Assembly (NCBI RefSeq): GCF_040605455.1
Contig: NZ_JBEXCV010000026.1
Location: 1-64,000, forward strand
DNA from: Embleya sp040605455
GTDB taxonomy: Bacteria > Actinomycetota > Actinomycetes > Streptomycetales > Streptomycetaceae
Length of the DNA: 64,000 nt
Direction of reading: 5' to 3'
The translations under genes were made by a program, and so were the position numbers. Positions within the stretch are counted from its first letter, which is position 1, and every line of letters starts with the position of its first letter. The notes beneath the pieces are model-generated. The model was given only the letters and a program-made list of their open reading frames with translations, had not been told where the DNA came from and ran no database searches. Of this stretch, positions 8,860-17,048 are shown in pieces.

Positions 8860-9117
8860 GCGCCGCCGGCCGACACGCCGCACCCGACCCGATCCACGAC
8901 CGACCTCCTCCCGACGCATCCGATACGGACGAATCACCCACAACCAACAACCCCACCAACCGCCGCACCTTACCCGCCCGAACCGACACCACCGGTCGAC
9001 CTCACCGCCACGAGCCACCCGAGAACACCGCACGGCGGGCTTGTACACGGGGCCGGGGCGGCCCGAGGTGCGAGTGCCGGTTCGGCGGGCAGTCACGGCG
9101 TGGGTGCCGGCACGGGT

Positions 9118-9155
9118 GGACCGGCGCGGGTGGGCCGGTCCACCCGCGCCGGTCC
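9118..9155. repeat. Perfect 16-bp inverted repeat with 6-base loop
   Basis: Arms at 9118-9133 and 9140-9155 pair perfectly, with loop GCCGGT. It is flanked by further GGGTGG/GGCCGG direct repeats. It may act as a second terminator behind the sigma factor gene or be a remnant of a mobile palindrome. Confidence 0.65.
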
Positions 9156-9354
9156 GGGTGGGCCGGTGGGCACCGGCAGGCCCGCAAGGCGTAACCCCAC
9201 ACGGCTGACCAAGCCACCGGCGCCGGCCCATACCGGAGCGCGTCCACCCGCGCGGCACACGCACGCACGAATGCGCCGGGCCGATGCCCACCCCCGGCCC
9301 ATGCGGCCTACGCGGCGTGCCGCTCCCCCGCGACCAGGGGGCTCGGGGGTCCGG

Positions 9355-9386
9355 CTCGGGCGAGGAGTCGGTGGTCCTCGCCCGAG
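9355..9386 (-). terminator. Hairpin terminator after the ECF sigma factor gene
   Basis: A 12-bp perfect stem (9355-9366 with 9375-9386) and an 8-base loop start 11 bases after the sigma factor stop codon on the minus strand. No U-tract follows. Confidence 0.7.
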
Positions 9387-9396
9387 TCGGGTGGGG

Positions 9397-10005
9397 TCAG
9401 CCGGCTCGGCGGGCGATGGCCGGGGGGTGTTCAGGTGCCTCGTAGGTGGCGGCCTCGGCGTCGCGCAGCAGGGTGATCAGGTCGCTTCGGGCCCTGGCCA
9501 CGCGGGACCGCACCGTACCGATCGGGCAGCCCGCGATCGTGGCGGCCTCGGCGTAGCCGAAATCCAGCACCTGGGTCAGCACGAACGCCTCCCGGCGGGC
9601 CGGGTGCAGCGCCTCGAACAGGTCGTCCAGGGCGAGCCCCTCCTCGAAGCCGGGACGGGAGATGTCCTGGCGGCGCTCGGCGACTTCGACCCAGTCCTCG
9701 ACCGAGGCGGTCCGCGGCCGGGCAGCCGCGGCGCGATAGCGGTCGACGACCGTGCGCCGGGCGATGGACAGCAGCCAGGTGCGGACCGAGGACGCCCCGG
9801 TGAAACGAGGAAGGGCCGTCCAGGCGCGCAGATACGTCTCCTGGGTGAGGTCGTCCGCGCTCTGTACATCGGTCAGATACGCCACGAAGCGCCACACGTC
9901 GCGGTGCGTACCCCGGACGAAGTCGTCCACGGCGTCCGGGTCGCCGGCCGCGCCCGCCAGGGCCCGTGCGGTCAGGTCGAGGTCATGCACCGGATACCCC
10001 CACAC
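9397..10005 (-). CDS. ECF-type RNA polymerase sigma factor, SigC-like
   Basis: The 202-residue protein has region 2 at about 28-95 (DVWRFVAYLTDVQSADDLTQ, RTWLLSIARRTVVDRYR) and region 4 at about 130-185 (YAEAATIAGCPIGTVRSRVA). The region 2 wording resembles mycobacterial SigC from memory. No anti-sigma gene adjoins it, as is also the case for SigC. The first start is GTG 10005; GTG 9990 has a GGGG stretch better placed as a ribosome site, so the true N-terminus may be five residues shorter. The copper gene cluster lies about 0.8 kb upstream. This is notable because SigC has been tied to copper uptake in mycobacteria, but a link here is only inferred. Confidence 0.9.
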   Translation of the reverse strand: MWGYPVHDLDLTARALAGAAGDPDAVDDFVRGTHRDVWRFVAYLTDVQSADDLTQETYLRAWTALPRFTGASSVRTWLLSIARRTVVDRYRAAAARPRTASVEDWVEVAERRQDISRPGFEEGLALDDLFEALHPARREAFVLTQVLDFGYAEAATIAGCPIGTVRSRVARARSDLITLLRDAEAATYEAPEHPPAIARRAG

Positions 10006-10833
10006 CCTGGACGGAGTACGTCGAGCGGTTCGTGGTCGACGATCGCCGGGCCCGGTGCACGGCCACGGGCCGGCGGTCGGTCGGCGGGTGGACTCTCAAG
10101 GCCCGGTCCGTGGGCGGCGTGCGGTCGTCGGGCGCCGCCGACGCCACCCCGGCCGAGTGCGCGCGATGCGGACGGAGCGCACGATGCGCGCGCTGTCGAT
10201 CGCTTGTCGGCGGATGGTCGGCCCGGCATGCCGGGTGGTCGAAAGGGTGCAGGGAAGTCACGTTTCACGTCCTCGTCATGCGAGCGGCGATCGATCGGGC
10301 CCGAGGCGGATCGATGCCGGGTTGGTGGGCGGGACGCCCGCCGGAGCCGAGTACGGCGCGGAAGCCGCGGGCTCGGTCTCGACGGCGGTGCGCGGATCAC
10401 CCAACGGCGCCTCGGCACGCGACCGGCCCGCTCGGCGCGCGATGTCGGATTCGGACACGGCGACGGGCGGGGCGGCGCGGTGGGCGCTCCTCGGGTGGCG
10501 GGTACGCCCGGGTCCACCGGCGGCGACGCGGATGCGTTCCGGGTCGGCGTCGCGCACGCGATGTGCTCGGTCGCGGGTGCTCACCGCGAACGTGGGCCGA
10601 TGCACGGGCTCACGCTCACGGGCGCGGTACTCACACTCCTGGGCGCGGCGCCGACGCGGACCGGGCGCCCCTTCCGGGCGCGGCCCCGCGCCGTGCGGCG
10701 GCCACGAACGAGTACGCGCGAACGGACACTCGCGAACACGCACTCGTCGACACGGCGCCGGACTCGCTCACCGCGCCGAGGGCGAGGCGAACGCGACCGG
10801 GTCGTGCCAGCGCACGCGGGTCGGGTGGACGGC
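10006..10833. other. Long gene-free stretch
   Basis: About 830 bp. All long frames are Arg-rich on both strands and none has a ribosome site or recognisable domain. It would hold the sigma factor promoter, but I cannot point to it. Confidence 0.5.
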
Positions 10834-11613
10834 TCAGGCGAAGAGCGCGGCGGGCGGCCCGCGGCCCGGCAGCGGGCGGCAGACCCACTTCGGGATGGCC
10901 CGTTGGCCGCGATCGCGCGCGCGGGGCATCCCCGGCAGTCGGGTGGCGACCGGCGCCGTCCAGGCGCCGGCCAGGGCGAGCACCACGGTGCCCGCCATCG
11001 TTGCGAGCAGGCGCAGCAGCCGGAAGACGGCCTTCTCACCGTGCCGCAGCCACACGCCGCAGCCGAGTGCGGCGAGCACGTGCGCGGCGAACATGCCGCC
11101 GGCGCCGTTGCCCATGACCGCCGTCAACGCGCCTTCGTGGTTCATCCCACCGGCGCCGGCGGTGTGGTGTCCGCCGGACGGCGCTCGACCGAAACCGGCC
11201 GCCTCCGGTGACTGCCCGGCCAGGTTCGGGTCCAGGCGCATCCGAATCAGGAGTTCGGCGACCGACCGGGTCGGCGCGTCGCCGGGTCGGTCGTCGTTGC
11301 ACAAAAGGACCTGAAGCCACTGGTCGCGGAAGCGGGCCGCGCCGGTCGGTTCGGGAACCGGTTGGCGGGCCAGCGTGAACAACGTGTGCAGGCCGGCCTG
11401 GGCGGCCAGTACCGCGCCGGTGATCACTCCCAGACCGCGCTCGCGATCGGCCACGGCCCAGGCGAGGATGCCGATGCCGACGCCGGCACCGACGGGTGCG
11501 GCCCAGTGGATCGACGCGTCGGACATCAACGTGTGCCCGAACAACGCGAGCAGCACGCAGATCACCGCGAAGATCGCGGCGCGAACGGCTCGGAGCACGG
11601 ACCGGGCAGGCAT
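10834..11613 (-). CDS. Integral membrane protein of unknown function, copper-island neighbour
   Basis: The protein is 259 residues from ATG 11613, where a membrane protein sensibly begins; the upstream extension is non-membrane and charged. Membrane segments are visible near residues 12-30, 38-55, 63-83, then after a soluble loop with GGHHTAGAGGMNHEGALTAV, near 160-178 and 190-210. The Met/His-containing loop could bind metal, but that is conjecture. It is divergent from the CopA cluster with a CsoR-like palindrome between them. I do not recognise the family. Confidence 0.7.
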   Translation of the reverse strand: MPARSVLRAVRAAIFAVICVLLALFGHTLMSDASIHWAAPVGAGVGIGILAWAVADRERGLGVITGAVLAAQAGLHTLFTLARQPVPEPTGAARFRDQWLQVLLCNDDRPGDAPTRSVAELLIRMRLDPNLAGQSPEAAGFGRAPSGGHHTAGAGGMNHEGALTAVMGNGAGGMFAAHVLAALGCGVWLRHGEKAVFRLLRLLATMAGTVVLALAGAWTAPVATRLPGMPRARDRGQRAIPKWVCRPLPGRGPPAALFA

Positions 11614-11800
11614 GGTGACGTCATGTTCCCATCCGCCGGGCGCACCGGAACCCTCGGGTGCCCGGCCGGTTCCCGAATTTCTCCCGAATCCTTCCCGAAC
11701 CACGCCCGAACGCGCCTTCGAGGCAGGCCCGTTCCGGTCTTGATTTCGGGCAATTCGTGATAAAGCTTGCCCGTCATGGGTATTTCCGGTCGATTCCACA

Positions 11801-11813
11801 TCCCCGTAGGGGA
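11801..11813. promoter_or_regulatory. Possible CsoR-type copper operator (TCCCC-GTA-GGGGA)
   Basis: The perfect 5+5 inverted repeat TCCCCGTAGGGGA lies in the 326-bp divergent gap 11614-11939 between the membrane protein and the copper ATPase cluster. CsoR operators in actinomycetes are pseudo-palindromes of C- and G-tracts around a short centre, often a CTAG-like core. The match and the position fit, but no csoR gene is in the window. The rest of the gap shows no gene. Confidence 0.4.
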
Positions 11814-11939
11814 ATCCCGGCGGACGGGGAACCGGAGATCATCGCCGGCCGACTACCGGGGTGCCCGCGCCCGACAACCCATGCACATGCCCGCGCAGCC
11901 CTCGTGCCGTCCCGCCGTTCGATCCCTGGAGCCCGATTC

Positions 11940-12320
11940 ATGCCCGTGTTCGCCGGCGGACCCGACGCCCGGAACCGCCCCTGGCCCCTGTCGTTGCGTA
12001 CCGCTACCGCGCGTCCCGCCGCGAACGCGGTCTCGGGGTCGGCCGGGTCGACCTCGGCTGCCCGTACGGTGCTCGCCTTCCTCGGCCTGCTCGTGCTGCT
12101 GTTCGTCGTCGCGTTCGCGGTCGGGCGCCAGGCCGGGCCGGTGGCGCCCGACCTGCGCAAGCCCGGTCCGCCCCGAGCCCCGGTGCCGATGGGCGAGGAG
12201 GGCGGCGGCGGACACGGCCGGATGGGGCTCGGCGGACCCGCCGGCGCAACGCCCGCTCTCGCGCTCGGCGCACCCGCCGACGCGGCGCGCACTCTCCCGC
12301 TCGGCGGAGGTGCGGTGTGA
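11940..12320 (+). CDS. Small single-pass membrane protein heading the copper ATPase operon
   Basis: The protein is 126 residues from ATG 11940, which has GGAG about ten bases upstream. One membrane helix lies near residues 41-60 (VLAFLGLLVLLFVVAFAVG), followed by an external tail rich in Gly, Pro and Ala with a short GGGGHGRMG patch that carries one His and one Met. The last codons overlap the start of the P-type ATPase (GTGA), so the two are translationally coupled. A role as a metal-handling accessory is a guess from context. Confidence 0.75.
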   Translation: MPVFAGGPDARNRPWPLSLRTATARPAANAVSGSAGSTSAARTVLAFLGLLVLLFVVAFAVGRQAGPVAPDLRKPGPPRAPVPMGEEGGGGHGRMGLGGPAGATPALALGAPADAARTLPLGGGAV

Positions 12321-14656
12321 CCACCTCGGCGGCCCTGCTCACCACCGACGTCACCGTGTCCGGGATGACCTGCGGGGCCTGCGTGAACCGGGTCGAACGA
12401 CGGCTGTCCCGGCTGGAGGGGGTCAGCGCGACGGTCAATCTGGCCACCGGTCGGGCGCGGGTGGTGCATCCCGCGTCGGTGCCCGTGGTCGAACTGCTGG
12501 CTGCGGTCACCGAAGCCGGCTACTCGGCCACCCTGACGACGGCGACCCCCGCCGCGGCCCGACCGGCCGGCGCCGGGGAGCCGGACCACGGCCGACGGGA
12601 CCTGTTGCTGACCGCCGCGCTCGCGGTCCCGGTCCTGGTGCTGTCCATGGTGCCCGCGTGGCAGTTCACCAACTGGCAGTGGTTGTGCCTGATGCTGACC
12701 GCGCCGGTGGCGACCTGGGGTGCGTGGCCCTTCCACCGGCGAGCCCTGCACGGGCTGCGCTATGCGGGCGCGACCATGGACACCCTGGTCAGCCTGGGTG
12801 TACTCGCCGCGTTCGGGTGGTCCCTGTGGGCGCTGTTCGTGGGCGGCGCGGGCGAAGCCGGGATGCGGATGACGTTCGGCCTGCTCCCGTCCGCGACCGG
12901 CACAGAGGCCCACTCATATCTCGAAGTCGCGGTGGCCGTACCCCTGTTCGTCCTGTTCGGCCGCCGGTTGGAGGAGCGGGCGCGCCGGCGTACCGGATCG
13001 GCGGTGCGGGAGTTGGCCGCGCTGGTCCCGGACGAGGCCGCCGTGCTGCACCCGGGACGGGGCGGCCAGGAGGTCGAGGTGACCGTGCCGACCGCGTCCT
13101 TGACGGTCGGTCAGGTGTTCGTGGTGCGTCCGGGCGAGCGGGTGCCGGCGGACGGGGTCGTGGTCGAGGGCCGCTCCGCGTTGGACGTGTCCCATCTGAC
13201 CGGGGAGAGCCGGCCGCTGGAGGTGGGCCCGGCGGATCCGGTTCCCGGCGGGAGCGTCAACGAGGGCGGCCGGTTCACCGCACGCGCCACGGCGGTCGGC
13301 GCGGACACCCGACTCGCCCGGATCACCGCCGCGGTCGAGGAGGCCCAGGCCGGCAAGACCGGCGCGCAGCGCCTGGCCGATCGCATCGCGGGCGTGTTCG
13401 TGCCGTCCGTGCTGGCGACGGCGGTGACCGTGCTGGGCTTCTGGCTCGGCGCGGGCGGCGATCCGCAGGCCGCGGCCGGCGCGGCGATGGCCGTGCTGGT
13501 GGTCGCCTGCCCGTGCGCGCTGGGCCTGGCCACGCCCACCGCGATCCTGGCCGCGACCGGTCGCGGTGCCCGGATGGGCGTGCTGATCCGCGAACCCGCC
13601 GCTTTGGAACGGCTGCGCCGGGTGGGCACCGTCGTGGTGGACAAGACCGGCACACTGACCACGGGCAGCATGAGCCTGCTGCGCCACGAGCCGGCCCCGG
13701 GGGTGGATCCGGGCGAACTGCTGTCCCTGGTCGGCGCGGTCGAGGCCGCGTCCGGGCATCCCATCGGTCGGGCCGTGGCCCGGGCCGCGACCGAGCGGTT
13801 CGGCCCGTTGCCGCCGGTGGCCGACTTCGCGGCCGAACCGGGCACCGGCGTACGCGGCCTGGTGGAGGGGTCGCGGGTGGCGGTGCTGCGGCCGGGCGCC
13901 GAGGACGTGACATCGTTGCCGGTGAACCTGCGGGCGGTGCTGTGCGAAGCGGACGCGGCCGGGGACACAGCCGTGCTCGCCACGGTGAACGGCACGCCGG
14001 CCGGGGTGTTGGTGCTGGGCGACTCGGTGCGTCCGGAGGCCGCCGGCGCGATCCGGGCCCTGGATCGGCTCGGCATCACGGTGATCCTGGCCACCGGCGA
14101 CCGTCCGGGGCCGGCGCGCGCGATCGCCGACGCGGTGGGCATCGACGAGGTGCTGAGCGAGTTGGACCCGCACGACAAGGCCGACCTGGTCCGGGGCCTG
14201 CGCCGGGACCAGTCCGGCCGGGCGATCGCGGTGGTCGGGGACGGGATCAACGACACCATCGCGCTGGGCGCGGCGGACCTGGGTATCGGGATGGGTGGCG
14301 GTACGGCCGCGGCGATCGGCGCCGCGGACGTCACGCTGGTCGGCGACGACCTGAGCGCGCTCGCCGACGCGATCCGGCTCTCCCGGCGCACGACCGGCAC
14401 CATCCGAGCCAATCTCGGCTGGGCGTTCGGCTACAACGTGCTGCTGATCCCGGTCGCGGTGACCGGCCTGCTCAATCCGATGCCGGCCGCCGCGGCGATG
14501 TCGGTCAGCTCGCTGGCGGTGGTGGGCAACAGCCTGCGGCTGACCCGATTCCGCACCGACCGCCGTCCCGAGCACCGTGCCGATCGCGGCACGGACCCGC
14601 GCTCCGACCGCCGCCGCGACCGCCGTTCCGACGACGCGAGCCAGGACCGGACGTGA
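12317..14656 (+). CDS. copA: Copper-translocating P1B-type ATPase (CopA/CtpV type)
   Basis: This 779-residue pump exports Cu(I) across the cytoplasmic membrane at the cost of ATP. An N-terminal HMA domain carries GMTCGAC (Cys19 and Cys22). Membrane helices lead to the CPC metal motif in VVACPCALGLATPT (near 397-399), the phosphorylated Asp in DKTGT (near 442), the P1B-specific SGHPIGRAV and the hinge motif GDGIND (near 642). The start GTG 12317 has GGAGG upstream and overlaps the previous stop by four bases. A GTGA overlap joins it to the PCu(A)C gene, making a three-gene copper operon. Confidence 0.96.
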   Translation: MTTSAALLTTDVTVSGMTCGACVNRVERRLSRLEGVSATVNLATGRARVVHPASVPVVELLAAVTEAGYSATLTTATPAAARPAGAGEPDHGRRDLLLTAALAVPVLVLSMVPAWQFTNWQWLCLMLTAPVATWGAWPFHRRALHGLRYAGATMDTLVSLGVLAAFGWSLWALFVGGAGEAGMRMTFGLLPSATGTEAHSYLEVAVAVPLFVLFGRRLEERARRRTGSAVRELAALVPDEAAVLHPGRGGQEVEVTVPTASLTVGQVFVVRPGERVPADGVVVEGRSALDVSHLTGESRPLEVGPADPVPGGSVNEGGRFTARATAVGADTRLARITAAVEEAQAGKTGAQRLADRIAGVFVPSVLATAVTVLGFWLGAGGDPQAAAGAAMAVLVVACPCALGLATPTAILAATGRGARMGVLIREPAALERLRRVGTVVVDKTGTLTTGSMSLLRHEPAPGVDPGELLSLVGAVEAASGHPIGRAVARAATERFGPLPPVADFAAEPGTGVRGLVEGSRVAVLRPGAEDVTSLPVNLRAVLCEADAAGDTAVLATVNGTPAGVLVLGDSVRPEAAGAIRALDRLGITVILATGDRPGPARAIADAVGIDEVLSELDPHDKADLVRGLRRDQSGRAIAVVGDGINDTIALGAADLGIGMGGGTAAAIGAADVTLVGDDLSALADAIRLSRRTTGTIRANLGWAFGYNVLLIPVAVTGLLNPMPAAAAMSVSSLAVVGNSLRLTRFRTDRRPEHRADRGTDPRSDRRRDRRSDDASQDRT

Positions 14657-15144
14657 AGCCCCTCGCCCTGCTCAAGACGGTCGCGGGCCCCCTCGTGGCG
14701 GCAGCCCTCGCACTGGCCCTGCTCACCGCCTGGACGGCCGGTGGGCAAGCCGGCAGCGCCCCGAAGCTCTCGATCAGCGACGGTCGCGTGCACCTGGCCA
14801 CCAACGCCGACGCGACCTCCGCCTACTTCACCATCCGCAACTCCGGTGCCGCCGACGACGAACTCGTCTCGGTCAGCACACCGATCACCGACGACGTGGG
14901 ATTCAGCTTCCACACCTACACCGGCTACGCCGGTCGGATGTGGATGACCGAGTCCCTGCCGATTCCGGCCAACGGCCTCCTGGGCATGACCGCGAGCGGC
15001 GCCAACATCATGCTCGGCACACCCCCGAAACTCACGCCGGGCCAGGTCGTCCCCTTCACCCTCCGCTTCCGGCACAGCCCACCGATCCACACCACGGCCG
15101 TCGTCATCCGCCCCGGCACCTGGACTCCGGCCAAAACGACCTGA
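14653..15144 (+). CDS. PCu(A)C-type periplasmic/extracellular copper chaperone
   Basis: The precursor is 163 residues, with an N-terminal hydrophobic segment (about 7-30) acting as signal or anchor and a PCu(A)C cupredoxin-like domain. The first half of the copper motif is present as His-X10-Met within FHTYTGYAGRMWM. The later His-X-Met is NIM (in GANIMLG), so the usual histidine is replaced by asparagine. The family delivers Cu(I) to cytochrome oxidase or buffers it outside the membrane. The GTG start overlaps the copA stop and AGGA lies 11 bases upstream. Confidence 0.88.
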   Translation: MKPLALLKTVAGPLVAAALALALLTAWTAGGQAGSAPKLSISDGRVHLATNADATSAYFTIRNSGAADDELVSVSTPITDDVGFSFHTYTGYAGRMWMTESLPIPANGLLGMTASGANIMLGTPPKLTPGQVVPFTLRFRHSPPIHTTAVVIRPGTWTPAKTT

Positions 15145-15344
15145 CCGCCCGAACCCCTACGGCCCGCTGCGCCCGGACACCGCGCGGTGGCGTCACGCGG
15201 CCTGTGGTCACCGCGGAGGCGGCCCGCGCGGACGACCCGCCCCGACGAAGGGTCGGGAGCCGACCGGGGACAATAAGGGATCATCCCGGGTGCGCGGCGC
15301 AGCGGCGGCTCGCGGCATCCCGATCCGGCAGGAGTCCCCACACC

Positions 15345-16205
15345 GTGTCCGACCAGCGCGAACCCGCCGTACCCGGCCGGGATCCGGGCCTCCTCGACGA
15401 ACGAGCCGACAGCCTGCGCGCCGACTGCGCGAACTGCTTCGCGCTGTGCTGCGTCGCGCCCGCCTTCGCCGCCTCGGCGGACTTCGCCCTCGACAAGCCC
15501 GCCGGGCGCGCCTGTCCCAACCTGCGCTCGGACGACTTCGGCTGCGGCGTACACACGCGCCTGCGCGACATCGGCTTCTCGGGCTGCACCGTCTACGACT
15601 GCTTCGGCGCGGGACAGAAGGTCGCCCGGGTCACCTACGCGGGGCAGGACTGGCGCCGGGCGCCGCACACGGCGAAGCAGATGTTCCGGGTGTTCCCGAT
15701 CATGCGCGACCTGCACGAACTGCTCCGGTATCTGTACGAGGCGCAGTCCCTGGCACCGGCGCGCCCGATCCACGGCCGGCTGCGTGCCGCCTACGAGGAC
15801 ACCGAGCGGCTCACCCGTGGCGAGCCCGCCGAGCTGCTCCGGATCGACATCGGGGCGCTGCGGCAACAGCTCAACCCGCTGCTGCTGCGGGCGAGCGAGC
15901 TGGTCCGGGCCGGTGTCGGGGGCAAGAAGAAGGACCGCCGAGGCGCGGATCTGATCGGCGCCCGGCTCAAGGGGGCCGACCTGCGCGGCGCGAACCTGCG
16001 CGGGGCGTACCTGATCGGCGCCGACCTGCGCGGTGCGGACCTGCGGCTCGCCGACGTGATCGGCGCCGACTTCCGCGACGCGGACCTGCGCGGCGCGGAC
16101 CTCACCGACGCCCTCTACCTCATCCAGTCCCAACTCGACGCCGCCAAGGGCGACTCCCACACCACCCTCCCCCCGATCCTCACCCGCCCCACCCACTGGA
16201 GGTGA
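15345..16205 (+). CDS. Pentapeptide-repeat protein with N-terminal cysteine cluster
   Basis: The protein is 286 residues from GTG 15345, supported by AGGAG. Residues 20-90 hold eight cysteines in a pattern CANCFALCC, then CPN, CGV, GCTVYDC, which looks like a metal-binding module. A helical middle follows. Residues about 200-265 form a right-handed pentapeptide solenoid of A(D/N)LRG-type units. The function is not known; the Cys module plus solenoid combination recurs in actinomycetes. The last 91 bp overlap a convergent gene on the other strand. Confidence 0.88.
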   Translation: MSDQREPAVPGRDPGLLDERADSLRADCANCFALCCVAPAFAASADFALDKPAGRACPNLRSDDFGCGVHTRLRDIGFSGCTVYDCFGAGQKVARVTYAGQDWRRAPHTAKQMFRVFPIMRDLHELLRYLYEAQSLAPARPIHGRLRAAYEDTERLTRGEPAELLRIDIGALRQQLNPLLLRASELVRAGVGGKKKDRRGADLIGARLKGADLRGANLRGAYLIGADLRGADLRLADVIGADFRDADLRGADLTDALYLIQSQLDAAKGDSHTTLPPILTRPTHWR

Positions 16206-16777
16206 CCGGCGCGTGCCCCCCCGGCGGAGATCGCGCCACGCGGCGCCGACCCGGCGGGATCGGCCGTCTCGCGCAGGAGAGCCTGGGCCGTGTCCAGCGC
16301 ACGCGCGCTGTCCGCGAGCGCCGTCCCCAGCGCCGCGGCGAGCGCGGTCGGCCGCGGGAACGTGGGACTCGGCATCCGGGTCAGTCGGTCGCCCAGGCAG
16401 CGCGCCTGACCGGCGGCCAGCGACAGCGCGATCAACGCCTCCCTCCGCCGCTGCCACGGCCCGACCGGAAGCAGCGAGTCGAGCACGCAAAATGCGCGCC
16501 GCACCGCTTCCCCGTGCCCGAGCACCCCGGTGTGGATCTCCCGGGTCCGGGCGCGCAGTTCGATCGCGGACTCGACCGGCCCCCGGCCGGCCGGCGCGCA
16601 CGGTTCCGGGCTCGTCGAGCGCCCGCGTTCGAACGTGTACAGCGGCCGGCCCATCGCGTCCGCGAGCCGAGTCCACGCGTGGCCCTCGACCGGCGGATCG
16701 GCGACATCGCCCACGGCCAACAGTGTGCGTGCGTCGCACTCGGTGAACGTGCGTCGATCCTCATCGGAATTGTTCAT
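16115..16777 (-). CDS. Hypothetical protein, overlapping the pentapeptide gene tail to tail
   Basis: The protein is 220 residues from ATG 16777, with GGGAGG a short distance upstream. The composition is balanced until about residue 190, with a helix-rich Leu/Ala segment (ALIALSLAAGQARCLGDRL) and no membrane helix or signal peptide. The final 30 residues are encoded by the antisense of the pentapeptide gene, so a frameshift near the 3' end may have extended the frame. I do not recognise a family. Confidence 0.5.
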   Translation of the reverse strand: MNNSDEDRRTFTECDARTLLAVGDVADPPVEGHAWTRLADAMGRPLYTFERGRSTSPEPCAPAGRGPVESAIELRARTREIHTGVLGHGEAVRRAFCVLDSLLPVGPWQRRREALIALSLAAGQARCLGDRLTRMPSPTFPRPTALAAALGTALADSARALDTAQALLRETADPAGSAPRGAISAGGARAGHLQWVGRVRIGGRVVWESPLAASSWDWMR

Positions 16778-17048
16778 CGAGCCGCCTCCCGCTGTCGCAT
16801 GTCTCGAACCGCACGTCGAACCGCACGTCGAGCCAGAGGGCCGATCAGAAAGGCGCCGCATGACGCCTACCGGTCGAACGCGCGACCGCCCGGGCGCCGT
16901 TGGACCGGGCCGGCGGCGCGCCGATCCCTCCGCGCCCGAGCCGGACCGGTACCCGAGGCACCGACCCGGGCCGCGTCGCTCGGATCCAGGCGCCGTCTCG
17001 TGGCCCGGCGCGGCCGCAGACGCCACCGACCGGCGCCCGCCGGGACGC

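Larger units (their letters stand above)
8860..9396. other. Gene-free stretch with hairpins
   Basis: About 540 bp between the polymerase start and the sigma factor stop. I see no credible gene; the long frames here are Arg/Gly/Pro-rich shadows. It contains two strong inverted repeats listed separately. Confidence 0.6.

Noticed and set aside
4822..11211. A 2129-codon plus-strand open frame
   Set aside because: It runs antisense or out of frame through several well-supported genes and has Arg/Gly/His-rich content; an artefact of very high GC.
11767..15144. A 1125-codon plus-strand open frame over the copper genes
   Set aside because: Only its last 163 codons (from 14653) are real; the rest shadows copA in another frame.
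16778..17048. Possible small gene between the two minus-strand genes
   Set aside because: All frames are Arg/Pro-rich without a ribosome site; nothing supports coding.
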